A model generated the notes under the pieces. The model did not search any database. It saw only the letters and a list, made by a program, of their open reading frames with translations, and was not told the DNA's origin. From Kiritimatiellia bacterium (GTDB lineage Bacteria; Verrucomicrobiota; Kiritimatiellia; JAAZAB01), in contig JAQUMN010000002.1 in assembly GCA_028718125.1 (NCBI GenBank), positions 10,463 to 74,462 of the forward strand: a DNA stretch of 64,000 nt. Reading direction: 5' to 3'. The position numbers were made by a program, and so were the translations under genes. How positions within the stretch are numbered: the stretch's first letter is position 1; each line of letters starts with the position of its first letter. This document shows, piece after piece, positions 56,211-64,000 of this stretch.

Positions 56211-57206
56211 CTATTCCGGCCCGGCGTCCGATGTCTGTCGTCTGGCCTCCGTCTTCAGCCCTTCCGCGGCCACCGCGATCGCGCCCAAGTCGCCGATGCT
56301 GGCGCCCAGCGCGCTGACCTCAATCCGGCAGGCGTTCAGAGCCGGCCCCCAGGCAAACCGGCGCAAGCATTCCTTCAGTGAAATCATCAATAAGTCGCCG
56401 GTCTGGCAGGCAATTGTGCCGAGCACCACCATGTCCGGATTCAGGACCATGATGATAATCCCTATGCCTTGCGCCAGGCGCTCCACGTAAGCCTGCCATT
56501 CGCGAACGGCAAACGGGTCCTGTTCCCGCACGGCCTCGACAAACAATTTGAAATCAATGTCCGTCAGGCGGCCGCCGACTTTCTCCGTGAGCACGGTGGC
56601 AATGCCTGTAGCCGCGATCTTTTGCTGAAGAAGCAAACTGGCGCTGCGCCCGCCGCAATACGCTTCGAAACACCCGCGCAACCCGCATGGACACGGCGGC
56701 CCCTGCGGGTCAAGGATGAAGTGACCCACCTCCCCGGCCATATCGACGGCCCCCTGCACGAGCTGGCCGTTGACAATGATCCCGCCACCCATGCCCGTGC
56801 TGTGCGTCAGGTAAACCAGGTTGACAACACCGCGCCCCCGCCCGAAACGGTATTCCGCCAGTGCGCAGGCGTTGGCGTCGTTGTTCATAAAGACCAGCCG
56901 ATGAAAGGCTTCTGTAAAATACGCCACCAACGGCACGAAATCCCATCCGGGCATATTGGGCGGCGCCAGCAGGGCGCCCCGCTTGACGTCTACCGGGCCA
57001 GGCGCGGCAATGCCGACCGCCGCCACATCGGGTATGCCGCTTTGCGCCATGACCTCGCGGGCCAGCGTCACGATGGCTTCCAGGACCTTGGCGGGGCCTT
57101 CTTCAGGACAGGTGGCCATGCGCCGCGCCAGCACCAGTTCCCCGGATTCAGTGCCGATACACACGGAGGTTTTGGTCCCGCCAATATCAATGCCCAGGAT
57201 GTGCAT
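56211..57206 (-). CDS. ROK-family sugar kinase (glucokinase-like)
   Basis: MHILGIDIGGTKTSVCIG; GIAAPGPVD; NDANACALAEYRFG; GTGMGGGIIVNGQLVQG; CPCGLRGCFEAYCGGRS. Confidence 0.9.
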   Translation of the reverse strand: MHILGIDIGGTKTSVCIGTESGELVLARRMATCPEEGPAKVLEAIVTLAREVMAQSGIPDVAAVGIAAPGPVDVKRGALLAPPNMPGWDFVPLVAYFTEAFHRLVFMNNDANACALAEYRFGRGRGVVNLVYLTHSTGMGGGIIVNGQLVQGAVDMAGEVGHFILDPQGPPCPCGLRGCFEAYCGGRSASLLLQQKIAATGIATVLTEKVGGRLTDIDFKLFVEAVREQDPFAVREWQAYVERLAQGIGIIIMVLNPDMVVLGTIACQTGDLLMISLKECLRRFAWGPALNACRIEVSALGASIGDLGAIAVAAEGLKTEARRQTSDAGPE

Positions 57207-57223
57207 GTCTTCGCCTCGGTTTG

Positions 57224-60200
57224 CTATTCCAGATCGGTGCGTTGCTTGAAGAAACGCTCCTGGAGCATGTCCATATAAAGGAAAATGCCGGGGGTCACAA
57301 AGAGCGTAATCACCTGGGCGAAGACCATGCCGCCGACCACCACCAGGCCGAGCGGGATACGGGAAGAGGCATCCGCGCCATAGCCCATGGCGATCGGCAT
57401 GGTGCCCAGAATGGCGCACAGGCCGGTCATCAGGATCGGGCGGAAGCGCACGAGGCAGGCGTCATAGATGGCGTCGTAGCTGTTCATGCCCTCCCTGCGC
57501 CGCTGTTCGGCAAAGTCCACCATCAGAATGCCGTTCTTAGTGATCAACCCGATGAGCACGAACATGCCGATGTAGCCGTAAATCGAAAGCTCACTGCCAA
57601 ACGCCAGCAGGGTCAGCAGGCCGCCAAAGACCGCCACCGGCAGGGTGGTGAGAATCGTGAAGGGATGGATATAGCTTTCGTATAAAATCCCCAGCATGAT
57701 ATATTTGAGGAAAATCGCGACAAACAACAGGATGCCCAGGCTGGCGATGGACCGCTTGAATTCCTGGGCATCCCCGGTGAATTTCCCGACTACGCCCTGC
57801 GGCAGGATCTTGGCCGCCACGGCTTCCATCTGTTCGACGGCATACCCTAACGGAATTCCCGGGGGAATACTGAATGAAAGCGTCGCCGATTCCTGCTGCT
57901 GGGCATGCGGCACATTCTGCGGCCCGGCCTCTTCATTCCAGTTCACGACGGACTTCAGCGGCACAAGCTGACCGGTTACGGCTGAGCGTAAATAAAGCAT
58001 GTTCAGGTCATTGGGCCGGCTCTGGTGTTCCTTCTCGATTTCGGGGATAACCTGATATTGGTCGAGATCGGTGGTGAACTGGGTCACATAGCCGCCGGCA
58101 TACCCGATGGCCAGGGCCTGCTCAATGGTCTGCGCCGTGATACCCAGGGCCGAGGCACGATCACGGTCAATGGCCATGTTCAAGCGCGGCATGGTGAGCT
58201 TGATGTTGTTCTGGACGTTGAAGAAGCCCGGTACGCCTTGCATCGCCAGCTCGAGTTGCCGGGAAGCGGCATAGACCTTATTGCGATCGAGCCCCATGAG
58301 CAGATAGGCATAGTCGCTGCCGACCGCGGTGGATTCGGCCCCGGAGCTGATTTTCAGCACCGGCATGGCCTGCAAATAGCAAAAACCGGAAGGCAGAACC
58401 ATCAGCCGGCCCATGAGCTTCTGTACATAGTATTCGATCGGATACTTGCGTTCATGGGGCGAACGCAGGTGGATGAAGAGGAACCCCATGCTCTGGTCGG
58501 CGCCGATCTGGTAGCCCGTGACACTACCCAGTTGGATTACATCGGGCTCCTCGCTGATAATGGCCATCGCCTGTTTTTGAAAGGCCTGCATCTGCGCGGT
58601 GGACGCGCCCTGCGGCATCAGCATGGCGCCATGAATGAAACTGCTGTCGCCCTTGGGCAGAAAATCCTGCGGCAGAATCAGAAACAAGCCGATCGTCCCG
58701 AGAATGCAAAAGAGCCAGGCCAGCAGCGCCATCCATTTGTGATGGAGCTGCCATCGCAACGCCCTGCCATAATATTGCACCAGCGCCGCTATGGTGCGGG
58801 TGATCATCCGCTGAACGCGGTTGGGGGCCTTGTGTTGCCGGATGATGCGAGCACACATCATCGGCGAAAGCGTCAGCGCCACGACGGTTGACACGATGAC
58901 GGCGTAGATCACGGTCAGGGCGAACTCGCGCAGGTTCCGACCAACCGCACCGCTCATGAATACCAGCGGCGTAAAGACAATGATCAAGGCCACACTGGTG
59001 GAGATCACAGTGAAAGTAATTTCCTTCATGCTCTGGATTGCCGCCGGGATGGGCTTCATACCCGCTTCCATGTGGCGCACCGTGTTTTCCAGCACCACGA
59101 TGGCGTCATCCACGAGGAAGCCGACGGCCAGCACGATGCCCATCAGGGAAAGCGTGTCGATGCTGAAACCCGATATCAGCATGAGGATCATCGTGCCCAG
59201 CAGGGAAATCGGCAGAACGATGCCGGGAATGACGGTTTCGCGAATCCGGCCGAGGAACATGAACATCACCAGCACCACCAGGACCAGGGCAATGAGCACC
59301 GTCTCCTGGACATCCTGAATGGATTCCCTGATTGGCTGCGCGGCGTTATGCAGCGCTTCGAAATCAATGGAGCGCGGCAATTCGCGCCGGGCCGTTCTCA
59401 GCGTCTGATCGATCATGTCGGCCACCTTAACCGTATTGGCCCCGCTGATGCGCGAGATGGCCATGACCACGCACATGCTTTTCTCCGCCGACCCGGTTTT
59501 ACGGTAGCGAATGTCCACCAAGTCGTCGGTAATACTGTCAATGCAGCGGGCCACGTCCTTCAGCCGCACCGGCGCGTTATTTCGATAGGCGATGATCAGC
59601 TCGCCATATTCACGCCCGGTGCGCAGCTGGCCTTGCGGCTCGAGCGAAAAGGTTCGCGACGGGCCGTTGAGACTGCCGCCCGGGATGTTGACCGTACCGG
59701 CTTTCAGGGTCAGCGCCAGCTCGTCCACCCCGATCTGATAGGCCGCCAGCTGTTCGGGGATAAACTGGATTCGCACCGCCCGCTGCGCGCCCCAGGTCTG
59801 TACCTGGGAAACCCCCTCGAGCATGCTGATCTTTTTCGCGATGATATGACTGGCATAGTCAAAGAGATCCCCGTGCGACAACGTATCGGAAAACAACATC
59901 AGGAAGTAGATCGGCTGATCGGACGGATTATATTTCTGATACGTCGGGGGATTGGGCAGGTCCTTGGGCAGATTATTTTGCGCGCGGGTAATGGCAGCCT
60001 GCACGTCCGGCGCCACCAGGTCCACGTTGCGATCCAGGCTGAACGTCAGATTGATGGTCGTAAAACCCTCTTTGTTGTCCGAGATCATGGACTGCAGGCC
60101 ATTGATCTGGGTAAACTGGTTTTCCAGGGGCGTAGCCACGGCTGAAGCCATGGTCGCCGGGCTGGCCCCGGGATAGGCCACGGACACCTGGATCACGGGA

Positions 60201-60325
60201 TAGTCCACGGTCGGCAGGCTGTTGACCGGCAGCCGGAAATAGGCCCACACGCCGAACACGGCCATGACCACCATGACCAACGTCGTCATAATCGGCCGGC
60301 GGATAAAGATTTCCGAGAAAGTCAT
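57224..60325 (-). CDS. RND efflux transporter inner-membrane subunit (AcrB/MdtB-like HAE1 family)
   Basis: 1033 aa; FIRRPIMTTLVMVVMAVFGVWAYFRLPV; SYPGASP-type VAYPGASPATM; VGFLVDDAIVVLENTVRHME. Confidence 0.93.
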   Translation of the reverse strand: MTFSEIFIRRPIMTTLVMVVMAVFGVWAYFRLPVNSLPTVDYPVIQVSVAYPGASPATMASAVATPLENQFTQINGLQSMISDNKEGFTTINLTFSLDRNVDLVAPDVQAAITRAQNNLPKDLPNPPTYQKYNPSDQPIYFLMLFSDTLSHGDLFDYASHIIAKKISMLEGVSQVQTWGAQRAVRIQFIPEQLAAYQIGVDELALTLKAGTVNIPGGSLNGPSRTFSLEPQGQLRTGREYGELIIAYRNNAPVRLKDVARCIDSITDDLVDIRYRKTGSAEKSMCVVMAISRISGANTVKVADMIDQTLRTARRELPRSIDFEALHNAAQPIRESIQDVQETVLIALVLVVLVMFMFLGRIRETVIPGIVLPISLLGTMILMLISGFSIDTLSLMGIVLAVGFLVDDAIVVLENTVRHMEAGMKPIPAAIQSMKEITFTVISTSVALIIVFTPLVFMSGAVGRNLREFALTVIYAVIVSTVVALTLSPMMCARIIRQHKAPNRVQRMITRTIAALVQYYGRALRWQLHHKWMALLAWLFCILGTIGLFLILPQDFLPKGDSSFIHGAMLMPQGASTAQMQAFQKQAMAIISEEPDVIQLGSVTGYQIGADQSMGFLFIHLRSPHERKYPIEYYVQKLMGRLMVLPSGFCYLQAMPVLKISSGAESTAVGSDYAYLLMGLDRNKVYAASRQLELAMQGVPGFFNVQNNIKLTMPRLNMAIDRDRASALGITAQTIEQALAIGYAGGYVTQFTTDLDQYQVIPEIEKEHQSRPNDLNMLYLRSAVTGQLVPLKSVVNWNEEAGPQNVPHAQQQESATLSFSIPPGIPLGYAVEQMEAVAAKILPQGVVGKFTGDAQEFKRSIASLGILLFVAIFLKYIMLGILYESYIHPFTILTTLPVAVFGGLLTLLAFGSELSIYGYIGMFVLIGLITKNGILMVDFAEQRRREGMNSYDAIYDACLVRFRPILMTGLCAILGTMPIAMGYGADASSRIPLGLVVVGGMVFAQVITLFVTPGIFLYMDMLQERFFKQRTDLE

Positions 60326-60360
60326 GACGATTTCCGTAATTTAATGTTAAGGTTATTCAA

Positions 60361-60435
60361 AGACGCGGCAACAGAGTGCCGCGGCTACAGAAAGAACTTT
60401 CCAAAATGTAGCCGCCCCACTCCGTTGGGGCGTCT
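60361..60435. repeat. Compact four-way-junction inverted-repeat element between efflux genes
   Basis: agac-[gcggca acagag tgccgc]-[ggctaca gaaag aa ctttc caaaa tgtagcc]-[gcccca ctccgt tggggc]-gtct; all 75 nt assigned with no unpaired junction bases. Confidence 0.8.
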
Positions 60436-60487
60436 GAAAAGGTGTCCGCCACGGGATCTAATTTAAAAACAGTCATTAGGCCAAGGC

Positions 60488-61636
60488 TCATTTGCCTCCC
60501 GGCGCACCCGCCGGGGCCGTGCCGGATGGCGCTTGTTGGGCCGCTTCCGCCACGGACGCGCCCGGATACAACATCAACTGGCCCAGCACCACCACTTTTT
60601 CGCCGGGCTTTACGCCCTCGATGATCTGCAGCAGGTTATCGTATCGCACGCCCGGCTTGACCATCCGGAGTTCCGCCTTGTTATTCTTGTCCACGACGAA
60701 CGCATAGGGCCCATCCTTGCCGAATTGTACGACGCTTTCCGGAACCATCACCGCATCGCGGGCAATGCCGGCCAGAATGCGCACCTCGATAAACTGCTGG
60801 GCCCACAGCTTCCGGTCGGGATTGGGCACCTGCCCGCGCAACAGGATCGTGCCGGTTTGAAGGTTGACGGCGTTGTCGAGGAAGACCATCTCGCCCCCAT
60901 AGCTGTTCGTCTCGCCGCGCGGCGCGATTTCGATCCGGACTTTCCCCGCCGCCATTTCCCGGCGCAGGATTTCCAGATACTGTTCCGAGACCGATAAATC
61001 CACGAAAAGGGGATCGTACGTGCGTATATTGGTCAGCTTCGTCTGGTTGGCCACGGCCAGATTGCCGTTATCCAGGAAGCGCTTGGAACAAACCCCATTG
61101 ACCGAGGAGGTGACCATGCAGCGCGAGAGATCCAGCCGGGCCTGATCGAGTGCCGCCGCGTCAATCTGGAGCTGGGCCGTGGCAGCATCCAACTTGGTTT
61201 TCAGCGTGTCGAATGTTTCCGCCGAAATCATGTTTTTCGCCAGCAGCGGGCGGTTGCGTTCCAGCGTGAGGCGGTTCAATTCCAGGTTGGCCTTGTCGGC
61301 GGCCACCAGACCATCGGCCTGGCGCACCCGGATGGAATAATCGCGGGGGTCAATCAGAAACAGCGGCTGGCCGTTGGTGACGATGGCCCCATCCAGGATA
61401 AAGGTTTGAACGAGCATCCCCGAAACCTGCGGGACAACGTCCACGCTCGCCTGGTCTTTCGTATTTCCGAATGCGTCGATCACCACCGGCGTGTCCATTT
61501 TCACGGCCAGGGCGGTTTGCACCGCCGAGGGCGGGAATTGCGGCGGGCCATTCTGGCGTTGGGAGCAGGCACCCAGTGCCAGGGCCAGTGTGCAGCCGGT
61601 AACGAGGATGACGGCAAAACGCACATATCGGTTCAT
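60488..61636 (-). CDS. RND efflux periplasmic adaptor (MFP/HlyD-like) lipoprotein
   Basis: Lipobox LALALGACSQ; VDVVPQVSGMLVQTFILDGAIVTNGQPLFLIDPRDY; directly upstream of the RND pump. Confidence 0.92.
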   Translation of the reverse strand: MNRYVRFAVILVTGCTLALALGACSQRQNGPPQFPPSAVQTALAVKMDTPVVIDAFGNTKDQASVDVVPQVSGMLVQTFILDGAIVTNGQPLFLIDPRDYSIRVRQADGLVAADKANLELNRLTLERNRPLLAKNMISAETFDTLKTKLDAATAQLQIDAAALDQARLDLSRCMVTSSVNGVCSKRFLDNGNLAVANQTKLTNIRTYDPLFVDLSVSEQYLEILRREMAAGKVRIEIAPRGETNSYGGEMVFLDNAVNLQTGTILLRGQVPNPDRKLWAQQFIEVRILAGIARDAVMVPESVVQFGKDGPYAFVVDKNNKAELRMVKPGVRYDNLLQIIEGVKPGEKVVVLGQLMLYPGASVAEAAQQAPSGTAPAGAPGGK

Positions 61637-63105
61637 GGCTGATCCTTCCTGACGGGGGTTGAGAAAATTCCTTCGGTCCGCGCCGCCCCGCCCTTTTCCA
61701 GGCGGCCGGTGGCATAGGCGAGGTTGGCCAGAGCGGTGAACGCGTCCTGCCGGGCGGATACATACTGCGTCCGCGCCTGGGCCAGCTTGCTTTCGGCATT
61801 CAACAGGTCGATAATGTTGCTAAGTCCGTTCTTGTAACTATCCAGCGCCAGGTCATAGGAAGCCGAGGCGCTGGCAAGATAAGCGATGCTGACCGTATGC
61901 CGTTCGAGGGCGGTTTCGTAGTTGTAATACTGGGACCAGACATTGGCACTGGCCGCCAATTCCGCCTGTTGGAGTTGCGCCTGGGCGGAATCCGCCTGCG
62001 CCGCCGCGGCGCGCTTGGCGCTGAGCGTCTGGAAGCCATCGAACAATGTCCACTGGAGCGTGGCACCTGCACCGTATAGCCAGTCATTCGCCTGGAATTC
62101 CTGGCCGTTCAGGGTGTCATAATAATCGCGGCTGACATTGCCGTTAACGTAAAGCGAGGGCCAGAGGGTCGAGCCCGCCACCCGGATAGCGGCCTTCCTG
62201 GCGGCCAGCGTGGCGCGCAGGGCGGCAATATCCGGCCGCCGGTCAAGCGCATCGTCAATCAGTTGCCGCATATCCTGTGGTGTAATCGCTTTGGGCACAT
62301 CGTTGGTCGGGGCCACCACCTGGACCGTTATATCGGCCGGAACGCCCATAGCCTGGGCCAGCGCACCCCGTGCAATCTTGAACTGACCCTTGGCATTTAC
62401 CAGGCCATAACGCGACTGGTCGTAGGCGGCCTGAGCCTGGAGCACTTCCAGGTCGGTACCTACGCCGGCGTCTTTGCGCACCTGCGCCGTTTCAAGTGCC
62501 GTTTGGGCATCCTTCACGTTGGCTTCGGCCGCCTCAATGCCGGCCTTGGCGCTGACCAGGCCATAATAGGCGGTCTCCACGGCCAGCAGAACATCCTGGA
62601 TGGAGCGGTTAAAAAGATAATTCGTGGCATACACGGTCTGGAGGGCCTGCTCCACGGCCGCACCGCGTCCGCCGCCGAAATTGATGACCAGATAATTGAG
62701 CTGAAGCCCGGGGCCATATTTATTGTAGTCCAGGTCAAAACTATCCGGCTCCGCCGTGAGCCGCTGGCGATTGATCCCTACCGTGCCGACAACGGTCGGC
62801 AGGAAATAGCCCTTGGCCTGTTCAACCTGTGCGGATGCGGAGCGAGCATCACTCCACGTCTTGCGGCTGGCCGGATTGTTTTGCAGCGCAATATCCAGCG
62901 CCTCGGCCAGTGGAAGATCATTGGTGAAATCCGCTTTCTGCGCACGGATATCCTGCCAAATATTGTCCTGATTTTGTGCACGGGCCGGGGGTTCCCAAGG
63001 GGATGTCGCATTGTCCGGCGCCGGGGCCGAAACGCATCCGGCCAGCATCGCTGCCAGACCAGCGCTAACCATCGCAACCGGGAATACGGAACATTGGCGT
63101 CTCAT
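61633..63105 (-). CDS. TolC-family outer-membrane efflux lipoprotein
   Basis: Lipobox LAAMLAGCVS; paired OEP repeats (ALQNNPASRKTWSDARSASAQVEQAKGYFLPTV; ALRATLAARKAAIRVAGSTLWPSLYVNGNV). Confidence 0.92.
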   Translation of the reverse strand: MRRQCSVFPVAMVSAGLAAMLAGCVSAPAPDNATSPWEPPARAQNQDNIWQDIRAQKADFTNDLPLAEALDIALQNNPASRKTWSDARSASAQVEQAKGYFLPTVVGTVGINRQRLTAEPDSFDLDYNKYGPGLQLNYLVINFGGGRGAAVEQALQTVYATNYLFNRSIQDVLLAVETAYYGLVSAKAGIEAAEANVKDAQTALETAQVRKDAGVGTDLEVLQAQAAYDQSRYGLVNAKGQFKIARGALAQAMGVPADITVQVVAPTNDVPKAITPQDMRQLIDDALDRRPDIAALRATLAARKAAIRVAGSTLWPSLYVNGNVSRDYYDTLNGQEFQANDWLYGAGATLQWTLFDGFQTLSAKRAAAAQADSAQAQLQQAELAASANVWSQYYNYETALERHTVSIAYLASASASYDLALDSYKNGLSNIIDLLNAESKLAQARTQYVSARQDAFTALANLAYATGRLEKGGAARTEGIFSTPVRKDQP

Positions 63106-63280
63106 GTTGATCGATCCTGCCGGCTTTGGTGCACGCGCGCCCCCGGGTGATCTGGCTTTGCGTGAGCCGATGCATCAGCCGGTCCAGGCGATCGGCAAGC
63201 TGCTCCAGAGAAATAGCGCACGACCTGTTGTTACCTGAATATTTCGTAAAATGAAATATACGTGATATGAAATAAATGAC

Positions 63281-63316
63281 AAGCCTGTTGTTGGAACAGG
63301 CTGTTGCTGGAACAGG
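63281..63316. repeat. Tandem pair of 16 bp imperfect palindromes (ctgttgYtggaacagg x2)
   Basis: ctgttgttggaacagg followed directly by ctgttgctggaacagg; abuts MITE-like copy 3. Confidence 0.6.
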
Positions 63317-63478
63317 CAGGGCTGCGTCAAGAACGGTCTCGCGGGAGTTCCCTCCTTCGTCCGGCAACTGCCGGACTATAGCGGGCAGGTTGCCCCTCCA
63401 TGAATGCCAATGTTTTCGCGATATTGGAGGGCGGAGCTCCGCGACGCCGTTGGTTTTGGCATGGATGACACAGTCGTG
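63317..63478 (+). mobile_element. Dispersed MITE/REP-like element, copy 3
   Basis: cagggctgcgtcaagaacggtctcgcgggagttccctccttcgtccggcaactgccggactatagcgggcagg...tggatgacacagtcgtg; 10/13 terminal inverted match; near-identical core to copies 1 and 2. Confidence 0.78.
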
Positions 63479-63682
63479 TTGGAACATGTCAGCTACAGGA
63501 GGGTGTAGCGGCGGTTCGTGAGAACCGCAATCCCATTTTCGACACGTTCCCGCTTTCGCGGGAAATGATTCGGCCTTCGTAACCAAAAGACACTTCTACG
63601 ACGTCGACTCGGGCATCCAGGATGGGGTGGAATTAAGAAGCGACTGGATTGCCGCTTTCCAGTCGCGCTACGCCGGCTTAAT

Positions 63683-64000
63683 TTATTTTTCCATTTCCCT
63701 GGCCAATTTAAGCAGTTGTTTTATCTTTCCGATCCGGCTCATATCATCCAGGGCAAAAGTGATGATATACGGCTTGCTTTCGGCTATTTTCCGGTAACGC
63801 TGGTCAAGTTGTTCCTCCGTCAAATCGCGTATATCCCAGGACAGAATGCGGCTCATAAAGAGGCAGGGGCAACTGCGCCGGAGCAATTCCGGCGTTAAAT
63901 ATTGATCGGCCGACGGATCGTAACGTGTAATATTCAATTCGCGCAGGAATGGCAAATGACTTTCGCGCAACAGTTCGCTGTGCAGGTTCCGCTCGGTGGC
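63683..64000 (-). CDS. Hypothetical protein, C-terminal part, truncated at the window edge
   Basis: Frame remains open from the window end through ATERNLHSELLRESHLPFLREL...to the stop at 63683. Confidence 0.5.
   Translation of the reverse strand, partial: ATERNLHSELLRESHLPFLRELNITRYDPSADQYLTPELLRRSCPCLFMSRILSWDIRDLTEEQLDQRYRKIAESKPYIITFALDDMSRIGKIKQLLKLAREMEK

Noticed and set aside
58025-60145. Long plus-strand ORFs (288 and 357 aa) opposite the RND pump
   Set aside because: Gln/His/Arg-rich antisense shadows of the RND coding frame; no domain features.
62263-63150. 295 aa plus-strand ORF opposite the TolC-like gene
   Set aside because: Antisense to a clear OEP-repeat protein and lacking a coherent domain pattern.
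1-64000. CRISPR array or Cas genes
   Set aside because: No regularly spaced identical repeats and no Cas-like proteins were found.
1-64000. Defence island or toxin-antitoxin system
   Set aside because: No recognisable nuclease, methyltransferase, toxin or antitoxin genes; accessory content is glycan metabolism.

Overview
Bacterial chromosomal window, AT/GC-balanced, with no identifiable phage, plasmid or transposase genes. Gene content suggests a PVC-type organism (Kiritimatiellota/Lentisphaerota-like), but that is inference only. Contents: (i) secreted Gly-rich repeat proteins with tail-fibre-like GIGT-NP-LHVVG motifs (10-3206); (ii) housekeeping genes: rpsT, a BamD/LptE-like pair, a release-factor-like protein, tRNA-Arg(TCG), pncB-like, gltA, manA, a ROK kinase and an RND/MFP/TolC efflux operon; (iii) a large polysaccharide/glycoside-utilisation island (about 14.8-45.8 kb). 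The island encodes five related putative glycosidases sharing a GATase-like/beta-galactosidase-trimerisation-like segment (several fused to ThuA-like, CBM-like and HEAT-repeat modules), a GH84-like enzyme, a DUF4838 protein, an AraC regulator and a Gfo/Idh - amidohydrolase - DegT aminotransferase cassette; (iv) a nucleotidyltransferase-GHMP kinase fusion. The most interesting unexplained structures are: three copies of a 160-194 bp dispersed element with MITE-like terminal inverted repeats and a conserved GTCCGGCA-AC-TGCCGGAC hairpin; compact multi-branched intergenic elements, including a perfect four-way-junction design at 60361-60435 and a three-way design at 6177-6226; a series of decayed 3'-end gene stubs inside the glycosidase island, including an AraC 3'-end duplicate bounding a 3.8 kb metabolic cassette; and a G8 homopolymer that appears to truncate a Gly-rich protein. 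All assignments come from reading the sequence and supplied translations; no database search was run.
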